From an uncultured Anaerobutyricum sp. (GTDB taxonomy: Bacteria; Bacillota; Clostridia; Lachnospirales; Lachnospiraceae), in contig CAKREJ010000077.1 in the NCBI GenBank assembly GCA_934317185.1, positions 1 through 7,825 of the forward strand: a stretch of DNA of 7,825 bases, given 5' to 3'. A program made the translations under genes and the position numbers. Under the pieces are notes generated by a model that made no database searches, was not told the DNA's origin, and saw only the letters and a program-made list of their open reading frames with translations. Every line of letters starts with the position of its first letter. The first letter of the stretch is position 1. Positions 1-6,610 of the stretch are shown here, in pieces.

Positions 1-9
1 ATGTGACCT

Positions 10-59
10 CGGAGCGAGTAAAGAATGCGAGTTTTTACGAGTATTCTTCACGGAGCGAC
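10..59. repeat. Short direct repeat flanking an imperfect hairpin
   Basis: CGGAGCGA occurs at 10-17 and again at 51-58. Between them lies an imperfect inverted repeat: AAGAATGC (21-28) can pair with GTATTCTT (41-48) with one G-T pair. No T-run follows directly, so it is not a classic terminator, and no reading frame is supported here. It could be the edge of a dispersed intergenic repeat or the tail of an upstream gene's 3' region. The window alone cannot decide. Confidence 0.35.
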
Positions 60-158
60 TACTGGCACAGATGCTATTTGATACTTTTTTATTTTTCGTC
101 CGTTTTTAACGAAGTAAATTAGTATTTGTCTTTTTTTGCGTTTGTTTTTTTGCATAAA

Positions 159-186
159 TTGTCTATAGCCGCATATTTAGTATTAT
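159..186 (+). promoter_or_regulatory. Probable sigma-A promoter of the pilus operon
   Basis: A -35 box TTGTCT (159-164) and a -10 box TATTAT (181-186) are separated by 16 nt. They match the TTGACA and TATAAT consensus at 4 of 6 and 5 of 6 positions. The sequence upstream is rich in T-runs and could act as an UP element. The expected transcript start is near 193, about 60 nt before the first start codon. The short leader includes a possible hairpin, 201-208 pairing with 215-222 with one G-U pair. Confidence 0.55.
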
Positions 187-255
187 GGCAACTTTTTAGG
201 ATACTTTTAAGAAAAAGAGTATTTCAGGAGAAAAAGAAAGTAAGGAGAGTGCAAA

Positions 256-2982
256 ATGTGGAAAAATGTAAAGAGAATGTTATCATGTATGCTTGCACTG
301 ATATTATTGTTATCTGTGGTAAATGGACAGCAGATTTTTGTACGGGCAGATAGTGAGGCGGTGATAAAAGGGCAGTCGGACAATAAAATAGAAAATGAAG
401 AAGTAAAAGGAGAACAAGAAGGAGCTTCTTCTGTAAAAACAACGGGGCAAATACCGGAAAAAACGACGGAAGAATCGACAGAGGAAAAATCAGAAAAAAC
501 GACGGAAGCTGGTAGGGCAGATGAAGAATCGGACAAGTCCGATGAAAATAATGAAAATGATAGAAGTAATGGGAATGATTCAGATATTCAGGATAATTCA
601 AAAGAAATAGAAGATACTACACAGGAGAATAAAGACAGGGAAGAAGCGGCGGAAAATACGTCAGAAGATGTAACAGATACTACGGAAGAGGAAATTCCTT
701 CACAAGAACAGGAAGCTGATAATACGAAGGAGACAGGAACTATTATCTCAACGGAAAAGACAGCTGCAAAAGTGTCTGAAAAAGAAGTAGAGTATGTTCC
801 AAAAAGCCAGCCAAAAGGAATGAATATAAAAGCATATGCGAAAGAAAATGTTTTTCCAAAAGGAACGGTAATAAAAATAAAAGAATTAGAAAATAAAAAA
901 AGAGACAGTGCAGAACAGGTGTTGATAAAAGAAAAAGTGTCTTACGATAATTTTCGTGGATATGATATTAGCTTTTATGATAAAACAGGAAAAGAAATAG
1001 AGCCGGATGAAGGAACGGTGAGGCTGGAGGCAGAATTAGATAAAGGTCTGTTTCCAAAAGGTATGCAGGAGGATACTCTACAGATACAACATTTAAAAGA
1101 AGAAAAGAAGGCAAGAACGGTTGAGACAGTAGCAAAGGCAGCGAATGATAAAATATATGTCAATAAAGATAAGATCAAGGCAACATTTGAGGTGCGAAGC
1201 TTTTCGGATTTTATTTTCACATGGAAGGGGGATACTACAGCAGCAGCACCGCTAAAGGTAACTGTTAGCAGAGCTGTAATAGAAAAACAAATCTCTCATC
1301 AAAAGTATGCAGTGTTAAGGGAGGACGGAACGTATGATCTCACGCTCACTGTGGCAGGGAAAAAAGGTACACAGACTAATAAGGCCAAGTTGGATGTGGT
1401 GTTTATTCTTGATAAATCCGGAAGCATGTCAGAAAAATTTGGAAAAACAACAAAATGTATGGCAGCATCTAATGCAATGAATGGTCTGGCTGAAAGTCTT
1501 AGTGAAAATACAAATATTGATGCTAAGTTTTCTTTAGTTACTTTTAGTGGAAATACTTTTGATGGAACGTGGAATGATGCACAGATAGCCGTAGGATGGA
1601 CCGGCGATGCATCGAAGATAAAAAGTGCGTCAGCTCCGGATTCTTATGGTGGAACAAACTATCAGGCAGGTATCCGAACAGCAAAAGAATTACTTTCAGC
1701 AAAGAGAGAAAATGCGATGACGGCGGTTATTTTTCTATCAGATGGTGATCCGACTTTTTATTATAATACATATGGAGAGACAGAAGGCAAAGGAAATAAT
1801 AATGACCCGGGTGGAACAGCTAATTTAACAGCTTCATTGAATGCGGCAAAAAACGAAATCGCAAATCTTGGTACGAATTATTTTTATACAGTTGGTGTGG
1901 GAAGTGCAAGTGATTATACGAATTTAAGTGCTTTATGCACTTCTTCTGGTGTAAGTGGAGCAAGAAATTTTGATGGCACCGACACAACCGAATTAAATAA
2001 TGCATTTAATACGATTGAGTCAGAAATATTAACCTTTCTATGCTCTGATGTTTTCGTTGAAGATGTATTAAGTGAGAATGTGGAACTTGTAAAGAATGAA
2101 GAGGATTCCTTTAAGCCTCTTAAAATTACAGTAGAAGATAAAAATGGAACTGTAGTTGCCCAGGGAGAGGATACCGTTACTTTTAAAGATGGAGATCGGG
2201 AGGTTTCTTTACAGGCAGGCTACGACAGTAAGGCAAGAAAAATCACGTTGAACTTTCCGGCAGATTATCAGTTAAATGCAGATTATACATATAAAGTAAC
2301 TGCGAACATTGCCGCAACGGAAAAAGCTTATGCAAATTATCGTAAAAATGATAATAAGTATGTGGATACAGGAGATGCGGGAACAGGAACACATGCAAAA
2401 GAAGAAGGAATGTATTCTAATCAAAACAATGAAGCAAAGCTGACCTATACATTTCGAGGAACAAAGTATACAGAATTTTATGACAAACCGGTTATAAAGC
2501 TTCATCCCGGGAAGCTTATTTTAGAAAAAGAACTGGAGGGACTTGATGATCTTACGAAAGAGGAACTTACACAGTATAAGAAAAATTTAAAATTTGTGAT
2601 TAAAGTAACGACGAAAAAGAATACAGAATTAAAAAATGAAGAAAAAACACTGGAAGATTTTGAACTAAAAAACGGAAAATATATTTATACAGTAATGGAA
2701 GGTATTGATCCGGGAAGTATATATGAAATTCAGGAAAAAGATGGAGAGATAGAAGGGTATGAATGGAAAAACAGCGAAGATAAAAGGAGTGAGAATGGGA
2801 CAATAGAAAAAGATAAGACAGCAACAGTATCTTTTCAAAATATATACAACAAGAAGCAGATGATTCCTCCAACTGGTATTTCTACAACAATGATGGCCTG
2901 GCTGCTCATGACAGGAGCAACACTTGTATTAGGTCTGGTATTTTTATTGTTTGAAATTCAAAGAAAGAGAAGAATGGTATGA
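256..2982 (+). CDS. VWA-domain pilus tip adhesin, LPxTG-type wall-anchored
   Basis: This 908-residue surface protein is probably the adhesive tip subunit of the pilus. A signal peptide (1-31, cleavage likely after VRA) is followed by an acidic Glu/Thr/Ser-rich stalk (about 32-170). Next comes an Ig-like region (about 175-320) with an FPKGT motif near its start and an SFSDF motif near its end. A von Willebrand factor A domain (about 378-590) has a full metal-binding MIDAS: D386, S388 and S390 in DKSGS, T467 in GGTNY, and D496 in SDGD. A beta-rich region (about 596-745) precedes a Cna-B-like domain (752-865) whose K758, E827 and N862 fit an internal isopeptide bond. The C-terminus is a sorting signal: IPPTG (870-874), a membrane segment, and a KRKRR-like basic tail. 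The start is supported by AAGGAG (242-247), 8 nt before the ATG. It is first in the operon, the position of Cpa in the streptococcal T3-type pilus, but shows a VWA domain and no recognisable thioester domain. The ligand is unknown. Confidence 0.9.
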   Translation: MWKNVKRMLSCMLALILLLSVVNGQQIFVRADSEAVIKGQSDNKIENEEVKGEQEGASSVKTTGQIPEKTTEESTEEKSEKTTEAGRADEESDKSDENNENDRSNGNDSDIQDNSKEIEDTTQENKDREEAAENTSEDVTDTTEEEIPSQEQEADNTKETGTIISTEKTAAKVSEKEVEYVPKSQPKGMNIKAYAKENVFPKGTVIKIKELENKKRDSAEQVLIKEKVSYDNFRGYDISFYDKTGKEIEPDEGTVRLEAELDKGLFPKGMQEDTLQIQHLKEEKKARTVETVAKAANDKIYVNKDKIKATFEVRSFSDFIFTWKGDTTAAAPLKVTVSRAVIEKQISHQKYAVLREDGTYDLTLTVAGKKGTQTNKAKLDVVFILDKSGSMSEKFGKTTKCMAASNAMNGLAESLSENTNIDAKFSLVTFSGNTFDGTWNDAQIAVGWTGDASKIKSASAPDSYGGTNYQAGIRTAKELLSAKRENAMTAVIFLSDGDPTFYYNTYGETEGKGNNNDPGGTANLTASLNAAKNEIANLGTNYFYTVGVGSASDYTNLSALCTSSGVSGARNFDGTDTTELNNAFNTIESEILTFLCSDVFVEDVLSENVELVKNEEDSFKPLKITVEDKNGTVVAQGEDTVTFKDGDREVSLQAGYDSKARKITLNFPADYQLNADYTYKVTANIAATEKAYANYRKNDNKYVDTGDAGTGTHAKEEGMYSNQNNEAKLTYTFRGTKYTEFYDKPVIKLHPGKLILEKELEGLDDLTKEELTQYKKNLKFVIKVTTKKNTELKNEEKTLEDFELKNGKYIYTVMEGIDPGSIYEIQEKDGEIEGYEWKNSEDKRSENGTIEKDKTATVSFQNIYNKKQMIPPTGISTTMMAWLLMTGATLVLGLVFLLFEIQRKRRMV

Positions 2983-3467
2983 CGGAGATAAAAGCATTTT
3001 TAATTCGATTTGTAAGCTTACTCATTTTCCTGTGGCTTCTTTTTGGGGTATGCTTTGGAATTGCACCGATGTATGGGGATGATATGTTTCCTCGTATTAG
3101 CAGTGGAGATATTCTTCTATATTATCGGTTAGGGAAAACATATAATAGCGGAGATGTTCTTGTTTTTAAGAAAGAAGGAAAATTGAGAAGTGGAAGAGTG
3201 GTAGCTCATGGTGGCGATTCTGTGGAAATTACAGGAGAAGGAGAGTTGAAAGTAAATGGAAATATCGTTGTAGAAAACAATGTCTTTTATAAAACGTATC
3301 CCTATAGCAAAAAAAAAGTAAGCTATCCACTTGATTTAAAAAAAGACGAGGTATTTTTACTTTGTGATTACAGAGAAGGCGGAAAAGACAGTCGCTATTT
3401 TGGGGCAATTTCTAAAAAAGAAATTAAGGGAAAAGTGATTACAGTTTTAAGACGTTCTAATTTATAG
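2979..3467 (+). CDS. SipA-like signal peptidase I homologue, probably catalytically inactive pilus assembly factor
   Basis: This is a 162-residue protein of the signal peptidase I (S26) family. It has one N-terminal membrane segment (about 7-28), so the rest should lie outside the cell. The family boxes are visible but altered. The serine box reads GDDMFP (33-38), with D35 where the nucleophile Ser is expected. The lysine box reads SGRVVAHGGD (71-80), with G72 where the general-base Lys normally precedes the conserved Arg. The later DSRYFG box is intact. As I recall, streptococcal SipA carries the same Asp and Gly replacements and is needed for pilus polymerisation without detectable peptidase activity. 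The same role is inferred here. The start codon overlaps the previous stop as ATGA, which suggests translational coupling, and the major pilin gene follows after 199 nt. An active peptidase using other residues is possible but unlikely. Confidence 0.88.
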   Translation: MTEIKAFLIRFVSLLIFLWLLFGVCFGIAPMYGDDMFPRISSGDILLYYRLGKTYNSGDVLVFKKEGKLRSGRVVAHGGDSVEITGEGELKVNGNIVVENNVFYKTYPYSKKKVSYPLDLKKDEVFLLCDYREGGKDSRYFGAISKKEIKGKVITVLRRSNL

Positions 3468-3592
3468 TAATAGAACTTGTTTTCCAAGTAAAATGGATTG
3501 TGGCAACCTATATGTTGAAATGCTGCAGAGATGGTATCATATGTAATTCGGAGAATGCAACTTTCCCCGCTAATCCGGATGCATTTGATATA

Positions 3593-3615
3593 GGCGGAAA
3601 GAGAGACTTTCCGCC
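3593..3615 (+). promoter_or_regulatory. Strong hairpin in the leader of the major pilin gene
   Basis: GGCGGAAAG (3593-3601) pairs perfectly with CTTTCCGCC (3607-3615) across a 5-nt loop AGAGA. No T-run follows, so it should not terminate transcription. It lies 51 nt before the major pilin start, in the only long gap inside the operon (3468-3666), where I found no gene and no convincing promoter. A stabilising 5' stem made by RNA processing would fit the high dosage needed for a backbone pilin. This role is inferred. Confidence 0.55.
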
Positions 3616-3666
3616 GATAGATAAGCGATAGTAACAAGGTTTTGATGAAGAAAGAGAGGAAATGTT

Positions 3667-4758
3667 ATGAGAACGGACAAAAAGAATTTTTCAACCCGGC
3701 TGGCAACAGTAATGATGGCAGGAACACTGGCAGCGGGAATACTTGGAACAAGTGCTTTTGCAGCAGAAATTCAGCCCGGTGATCCTATTAACAATGTTAC
3801 TGTAAAGAAAACTGTGCTGACGGACGGAAATACATATGCACCAAATACTACTTTTGCTTTTACGGTGGAAAATGGAAGAGCGGGTCATTATGATGGAAAT
3901 GTCGTGTATGGAGGTGTGACAGACGGATTAAAGGAAGGAGCAGGTGCTGTTTTTTCTCCGACAAAGGAGGGAATGACAGAGGTAGCGGCTTCCTACAGTG
4001 CCACAGGAACACTTGTTACAGATGCAAGTAAGTTCGGCAGAGCAGGTGTTTATCATTATATTGTAAAAGAGGCAGCGAATAATTACGAAGGTATTCAGAG
4101 AGATTCTGCCGCCTATGATGTGTATGTATATGTCTATGAAAAAGCAGACGGAAGCCGTTATGTAGGTGATGTTGTCTCGACAAAGACAGTTGGCAATGAA
4201 ATCAAAAAAGTAGACCTTGCTTTTTCAAATAATTATGGAGAGGGCGAAAATGATTCTACTCACGATATTACAATTAAAAAGGTAATCACCGGTAATCAGG
4301 CAAAGAAGAGTGATACTTTTACCGTAAATGTAGTGGTAAATGGAGCAGATGATGAAATGTATAAAGTTGTAGTAAATGAAGGGAAAGCAGGAGCAGTTAC
4401 AGATAACCTTATCAGTAAAGCATCAAAAAGCTTTACAGTAACAGACAATACAACAATCCGCATTTATGGTCTTACGGACAGCGATACTGTAACAGTAACA
4501 GAGGCAGAGAATAACGATGGTTATGTAGCATCATATAGTAAGGTGACAAACAGTGCAGGAACAGATTATTCAGATGAAACAATTAATGCAGGTATCAATG
4601 TGACACAGGATGCATCAAAAGCGGAAGTGACAAATACTAAGAATGCTAAAACACCAACGGGTATTGTTATGAATTATGCACCATATATTTTTATGATTGT
4701 TCTTGCCGGAACAATGGTAGTATTTTTCTTTCGCAAAAAAAATCATAAAGAGGCATAA
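3667..4758 (+). CDS. Major (backbone) pilin, FctA/Spy0128-like, two isopeptide Ig domains
   Basis: This 363-residue protein is the likely repeating subunit of the pilus shaft. A signal peptide ends at SAFA (about residue 32). Two FctA-type Ig domains follow. The first (about 40-192) has K47/K48 in VTVKK, E135 in YHYIVKE and N188 in FSNNY. The second (about 198-325) has K204/K205 in ITIKK, E279 in VTVTE and N323 in VTNTK. This Lys, Glu, Asn pattern is that of self-forming internal isopeptide bonds in streptococcal Spy0128. The sorting signal is TPTG (329-332), then a hydrophobic segment and RKKNHK. The ribosome binding site AGAGGA (3655-3660) sits 6 nt before the ATG. The corynebacterial YPK pilin motif is absent, as expected when a class B sortase builds the fibre. 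K159 in VYVYEK is one candidate linking lysine, at low confidence. The class B sortase gene follows after 58 nt. Confidence 0.92.
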   Translation: MRTDKKNFSTRLATVMMAGTLAAGILGTSAFAAEIQPGDPINNVTVKKTVLTDGNTYAPNTTFAFTVENGRAGHYDGNVVYGGVTDGLKEGAGAVFSPTKEGMTEVAASYSATGTLVTDASKFGRAGVYHYIVKEAANNYEGIQRDSAAYDVYVYVYEKADGSRYVGDVVSTKTVGNEIKKVDLAFSNNYGEGENDSTHDITIKKVITGNQAKKSDTFTVNVVVNGADDEMYKVVVNEGKAGAVTDNLISKASKSFTVTDNTTIRIYGLTDSDTVTVTEAENNDGYVASYSKVTNSAGTDYSDETINAGINVTQDASKAEVTNTKNAKTPTGIVMNYAPYIFMIVLAGTMVVFFFRKKNHKEA

Positions 4759-4816
4759 GTAATAAAAGTTTTTGTAAAACTACGGTAGGATTTACGATAG
4801 AGCAGGGGGAAGAATC

Positions 4817-5629
4817 ATGGGAGTAGCAATTCGTATTACGAAAGTGGGTAATCGGATTCTTAATATTATTGTAGCGGGAATTGTGTTATTTCTCCTTCTA
4901 TACGGCGGATATTCTCTGTGGGATACTTATATGAGTGCCAAAAGAGCATTTTTGTCAGATGATCTTCTTTCCTATAAGCCACAGCCGGGAGAGGGAGCTA
5001 ATCCATCTTTGGAGGAGTTGATGGAAATAAATCCGGATGTAACTGGCTGGATTACAATAAAAGGAACACATATTGATTATCCGATCGTACAGGGAAAAGA
5101 CGATATGGAATATATAAATAAGGATGTGTACGGTGAGTTTTCTTTATCTGGCTCTATCTTTTTATCCTATATGAATAAAAAAGATTTTTCAGATTATTAT
5201 AATCTGGTATATGGACACCATATGGCAAATGGGGGAATGTTCGGAGATGTGGTGTCCTTTACAAAAAAGGACTACTTTGATAAACATAAAACCGGAGAAT
5301 TGTATCTTCCGGATAAAACAATGAAAATAGAACTGTTTGCCTGTGTGAAGACAGTAGCTTCCGATTCACAGATTTATAATCCGCAAATTATAGCAAAGAA
5401 GGCAGAAACCCAGAAGGTTTTTCTTGATTATATCAGAGAAAATTCGGTCTGCCAGCGTTTGGAAAATATAAAAACCAATGATAAGATCATTGGCTTATCT
5501 ACCTGTTCAGAAGTAGAAACAAATGGAAGAGTTGTACTTTTTGGAAGACTTACTGAAATTAAGAAAGCCGTTAAAAGCAAAAGAGGGCAGAGTAAAGGAG
5601 GTGCGGAAAAGAAAAATGAAACGAAATAA
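4817..5629 (+). CDS. srtB: Class B sortase, pilin polymerase
   Basis: This 270-residue transpeptidase should cleave the Thr-Gly bond of the pilin sorting signals and join the new end to a lysine of the next subunit. It has a short cytoplasmic N-terminus, one membrane segment (about 14-35), and a sortase domain (about 65-247). The catalytic residues are H134 in YGHHM, C230 in LSTC, and R238 in NGRVVLFGR. This arrangement and the roughly 200-residue catalytic region fit class B, the same class as the pilin sortase of the S. pyogenes T3-type locus, where the gene is called srtC. No lid like that of class C pilin sortases is visible. A basic, polar tail (249-270) extends past the domain and carries the ribosome binding site and start of the next gene. 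The start is supported by a GGGGGAAG-like site just upstream. No second sortase is encoded in the window. Confidence 0.93.
   Translation: MGVAIRITKVGNRILNIIVAGIVLFLLLYGGYSLWDTYMSAKRAFLSDDLLSYKPQPGEGANPSLEELMEINPDVTGWITIKGTHIDYPIVQGKDDMEYINKDVYGEFSLSGSIFLSYMNKKDFSDYYNLVYGHHMANGGMFGDVVSFTKKDYFDKHKTGELYLPDKTMKIELFACVKTVASDSQIYNPQIIAKKAETQKVFLDYIRENSVCQRLENIKTNDKIIGLSTCSEVETNGRVVLFGRLTEIKKAVKSKRGQSKGGAEKKNETK
5594..5602 (+). promoter_or_regulatory. Ribosome binding site that sets the minor pilin start
   Basis: AAAGGAGGT lies inside the end of the sortase gene, with 13 nt between it and the ATG at 5616. The match to the anti-Shine-Dalgarno sequence is excellent but the spacing is longer than usual. 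An in-frame GTG at 5601 overlaps the site itself and so is an unlikely start. The signal peptide that begins at 5616 confirms the choice. Confidence 0.6.
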
Positions 5630-6320
5630 AACAAAAAGCAGTTGGACACGAACAATAATTTCATGTGTTCTTGTAATATTGTTTCTGTTTTCGTTAAAAT
5701 TAAAAATGGTCTATGCGAAAGAAAACGATGGAAATTGTGTGATCTCTATTCCGATTGCGGTGGAGTTAAAGGCAGATACCCAAAATATAACGCCGGAAGT
5801 GTTGAAATATAAACTGAAATCCACAGATAACGGAAAGATTACAGAGAATGTAGTTTGCGAAATATCTGTAAGTAAAACAGGAATTACAACAGGAAGCTTT
5901 AATGAAATAAGATATGTAGAGCCGGGGGATTATCATTATAAAGTGTATCAACAGGAAGGGGACAATCAAAATATAGCTTATGATAATTCTGTATATGAAG
6001 TGACGGTTCGTGTTGTGAATACAGAAGACGGAAGTCTTACAGCCGAGGTATGGGCACTAAAAGATGAAACAGAACAAAAAGTGAATGAAATAAAATTTAT
6101 TAATTATTACAAGGCAGACTCGCAAACAACGAAAAAGCCCAGAACAGATACGACACATCATACGGTAACAAATACCATTACAAGGTCCTCTGTCGGAACA
6201 TCCTCTCCAAAAACCGGAGATATAAGCAATCTGTTTTTGTGGGGAGTGATCGCAATCTTATCGTTATTATGCATTGTTATTTTTATTTTCGCAGGGAAAA
6301 GAAGGAATATACAAAGCTAA
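5616..6320 (+). CDS. Minor basal pilin, FctB-like, SPKTG sorting signal
   Basis: This 234-residue protein probably ends the pilus and anchors it to the cell wall. From the ATG at 5616 it has a basic N-terminus, a hydrophobic stretch and a cleavage site after VYA (residue 34). An upstream in-frame ATG at 5523 would add 31 charged residues deep in the sortase gene and bury the signal peptide, so it is rejected. One Ig-like domain (about 40-166) resembles the first domain of the major pilin: YHYKVYQ (106-112) and KFINYY (160-165) align with YHYIVKE and AFSNNY. However, the position of the isopeptide Glu is Q112, and no Lys sits where the pilin has VTVKK, so a bond is unlikely. A polar Thr/Ser-rich linker (about 170-196) leads to SPKTG (197-201), a membrane segment and GKRR. 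Streptococcal FctB likewise is a single-domain last gene; its linker is Pro-rich as I recall. The gene overlaps the sortase gene by 14 nt. Confidence 0.85.
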   Translation: MKRNKTKSSWTRTIISCVLVILFLFSLKLKMVYAKENDGNCVISIPIAVELKADTQNITPEVLKYKLKSTDNGKITENVVCEISVSKTGITTGSFNEIRYVEPGDYHYKVYQQEGDNQNIAYDNSVYEVTVRVVNTEDGSLTAEVWALKDETEQKVNEIKFINYYKADSQTTKKPRTDTTHHTVTNTITRSSVGTSSPKTGDISNLFLWGVIAILSLLCIVIFIFAGKRRNIQS

Positions 6321-6364
6321 ACAAAAGTAAGTGAAAAAGAAAAAATAAACGAAAAACAGGTAGG

Positions 6365-6420
6365 AAAATTCTACAGATATTTTGTGCAGTAGCGGCATGG
6401 AATATCTGTGGGATTTTTTT
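6365..6420 (+). terminator. Intrinsic terminator of the pilus operon
   Basis: A long stem forms between about 6365-6381 and 6401-6417. Its perfect core is ACAGATATT (6373-6381) with AATATCTGT (6401-6409), extended outward by C-G, G-U and A-T pairs. The loop is about 19 nt. A run of seven T follows at 6414-6420. It lies 44 nt after the minor pilin stop and ahead of the next promoter. Confidence 0.85.
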
Positions 6421-6443
6421 GGTCAAACATTTTTGATTATCCA

Positions 6444-6472
6444 TTGAAAAAATAAATATTGTAAGATATTAT
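6444..6472 (+). promoter_or_regulatory. Sigma-A promoter of the FN3/NPCBM gene
   Basis: TTGAAA (6444-6449) and TATTAT (6467-6472) are spaced by 17 nt, each matching consensus at 5 of 6 positions. It comes straight after the pilus terminator, so the downstream gene is a separate unit. The predicted leader is about 130 nt. Confidence 0.7.
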
Positions 6473-6482
6473 ATTCAAAATA

Positions 6483-6597
6483 CCGAGGCATTCTCGGATT
6501 TTAATAAATCGCCGGCAACTATTGGGATTTCCACAGTAATATTTTTATGTGTCAGGTGATATGGAACTGTAAAAAGATTCTTAAAATATAAGTCAAA
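6483..6597 (+). promoter_or_regulatory. Structured 5' leader of unknown function
   Basis: CCGAG (6483-6487) pairs with CTCGG (6493-6497) and is followed by ATTTT, next to a second weak stem GATTT (6497-6501) with AAATC (6506-6510) that shares one base with the first. Further on, ACAGT and TTCCA each have a distant partner (ACTGT and TGGAA) but in an order that makes the two pairings exclusive. I do not recognise a known riboswitch class. The stems are short, so this is tentative. Confidence 0.25.
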
Positions 6598-6610
6598 AAA
6601 GGAGAATACT

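Noticed and set aside
126..353. Plus-strand reading frame of 75 codons across the pilus operon leader
   Set aside because: It spans the predicted promoter and leader, overlaps the VWA gene in another frame, has no ribosome binding site, and its second half is an out-of-frame reading of the VWA gene's signal peptide region.
207..601. Two minus-strand reading frames opposite the acidic stalk
   Set aside because: They are Ser/Phe/Leu-rich mirror readings of a Glu/Lys-rich, A-rich coding stretch and have no start signals. Other minus-strand frames in the window have the same character.
2979..3467. Active type I signal peptidase
   Set aside because: The expected Ser and Lys of the active site are Asp and Gly.
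3515..3543. Possible promoter TTGAAA with CATATG or TATCAT upstream of the major pilin
   Set aside because: The better -10 match has a spacer of only 14 nt, and at 17 nt the -10 is poor.
3593..3615. Hairpin read as a terminator ahead of the major pilin
   Set aside because: The stem is strong but is followed by GATAGATAAG, not a T-run, and the downstream genes lack a convincing promoter of their own.
4767..4781. Small hairpin AGTTTT/AAAACT between the major pilin and the sortase
   Set aside because: It is only 6 A-T-rich pairs with a 3-nt loop and no T-run after it. Chance is likely in AT-rich DNA, though weak attenuation cannot be excluded.
5523..5615. Longer start for the minor pilin at 5523
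   Set aside because: It would add 31 charged residues before the signal peptide and lie over 100 nt inside the sortase gene with no ribosome binding site. The ATG at 5616 follows AAAGGAGGT.
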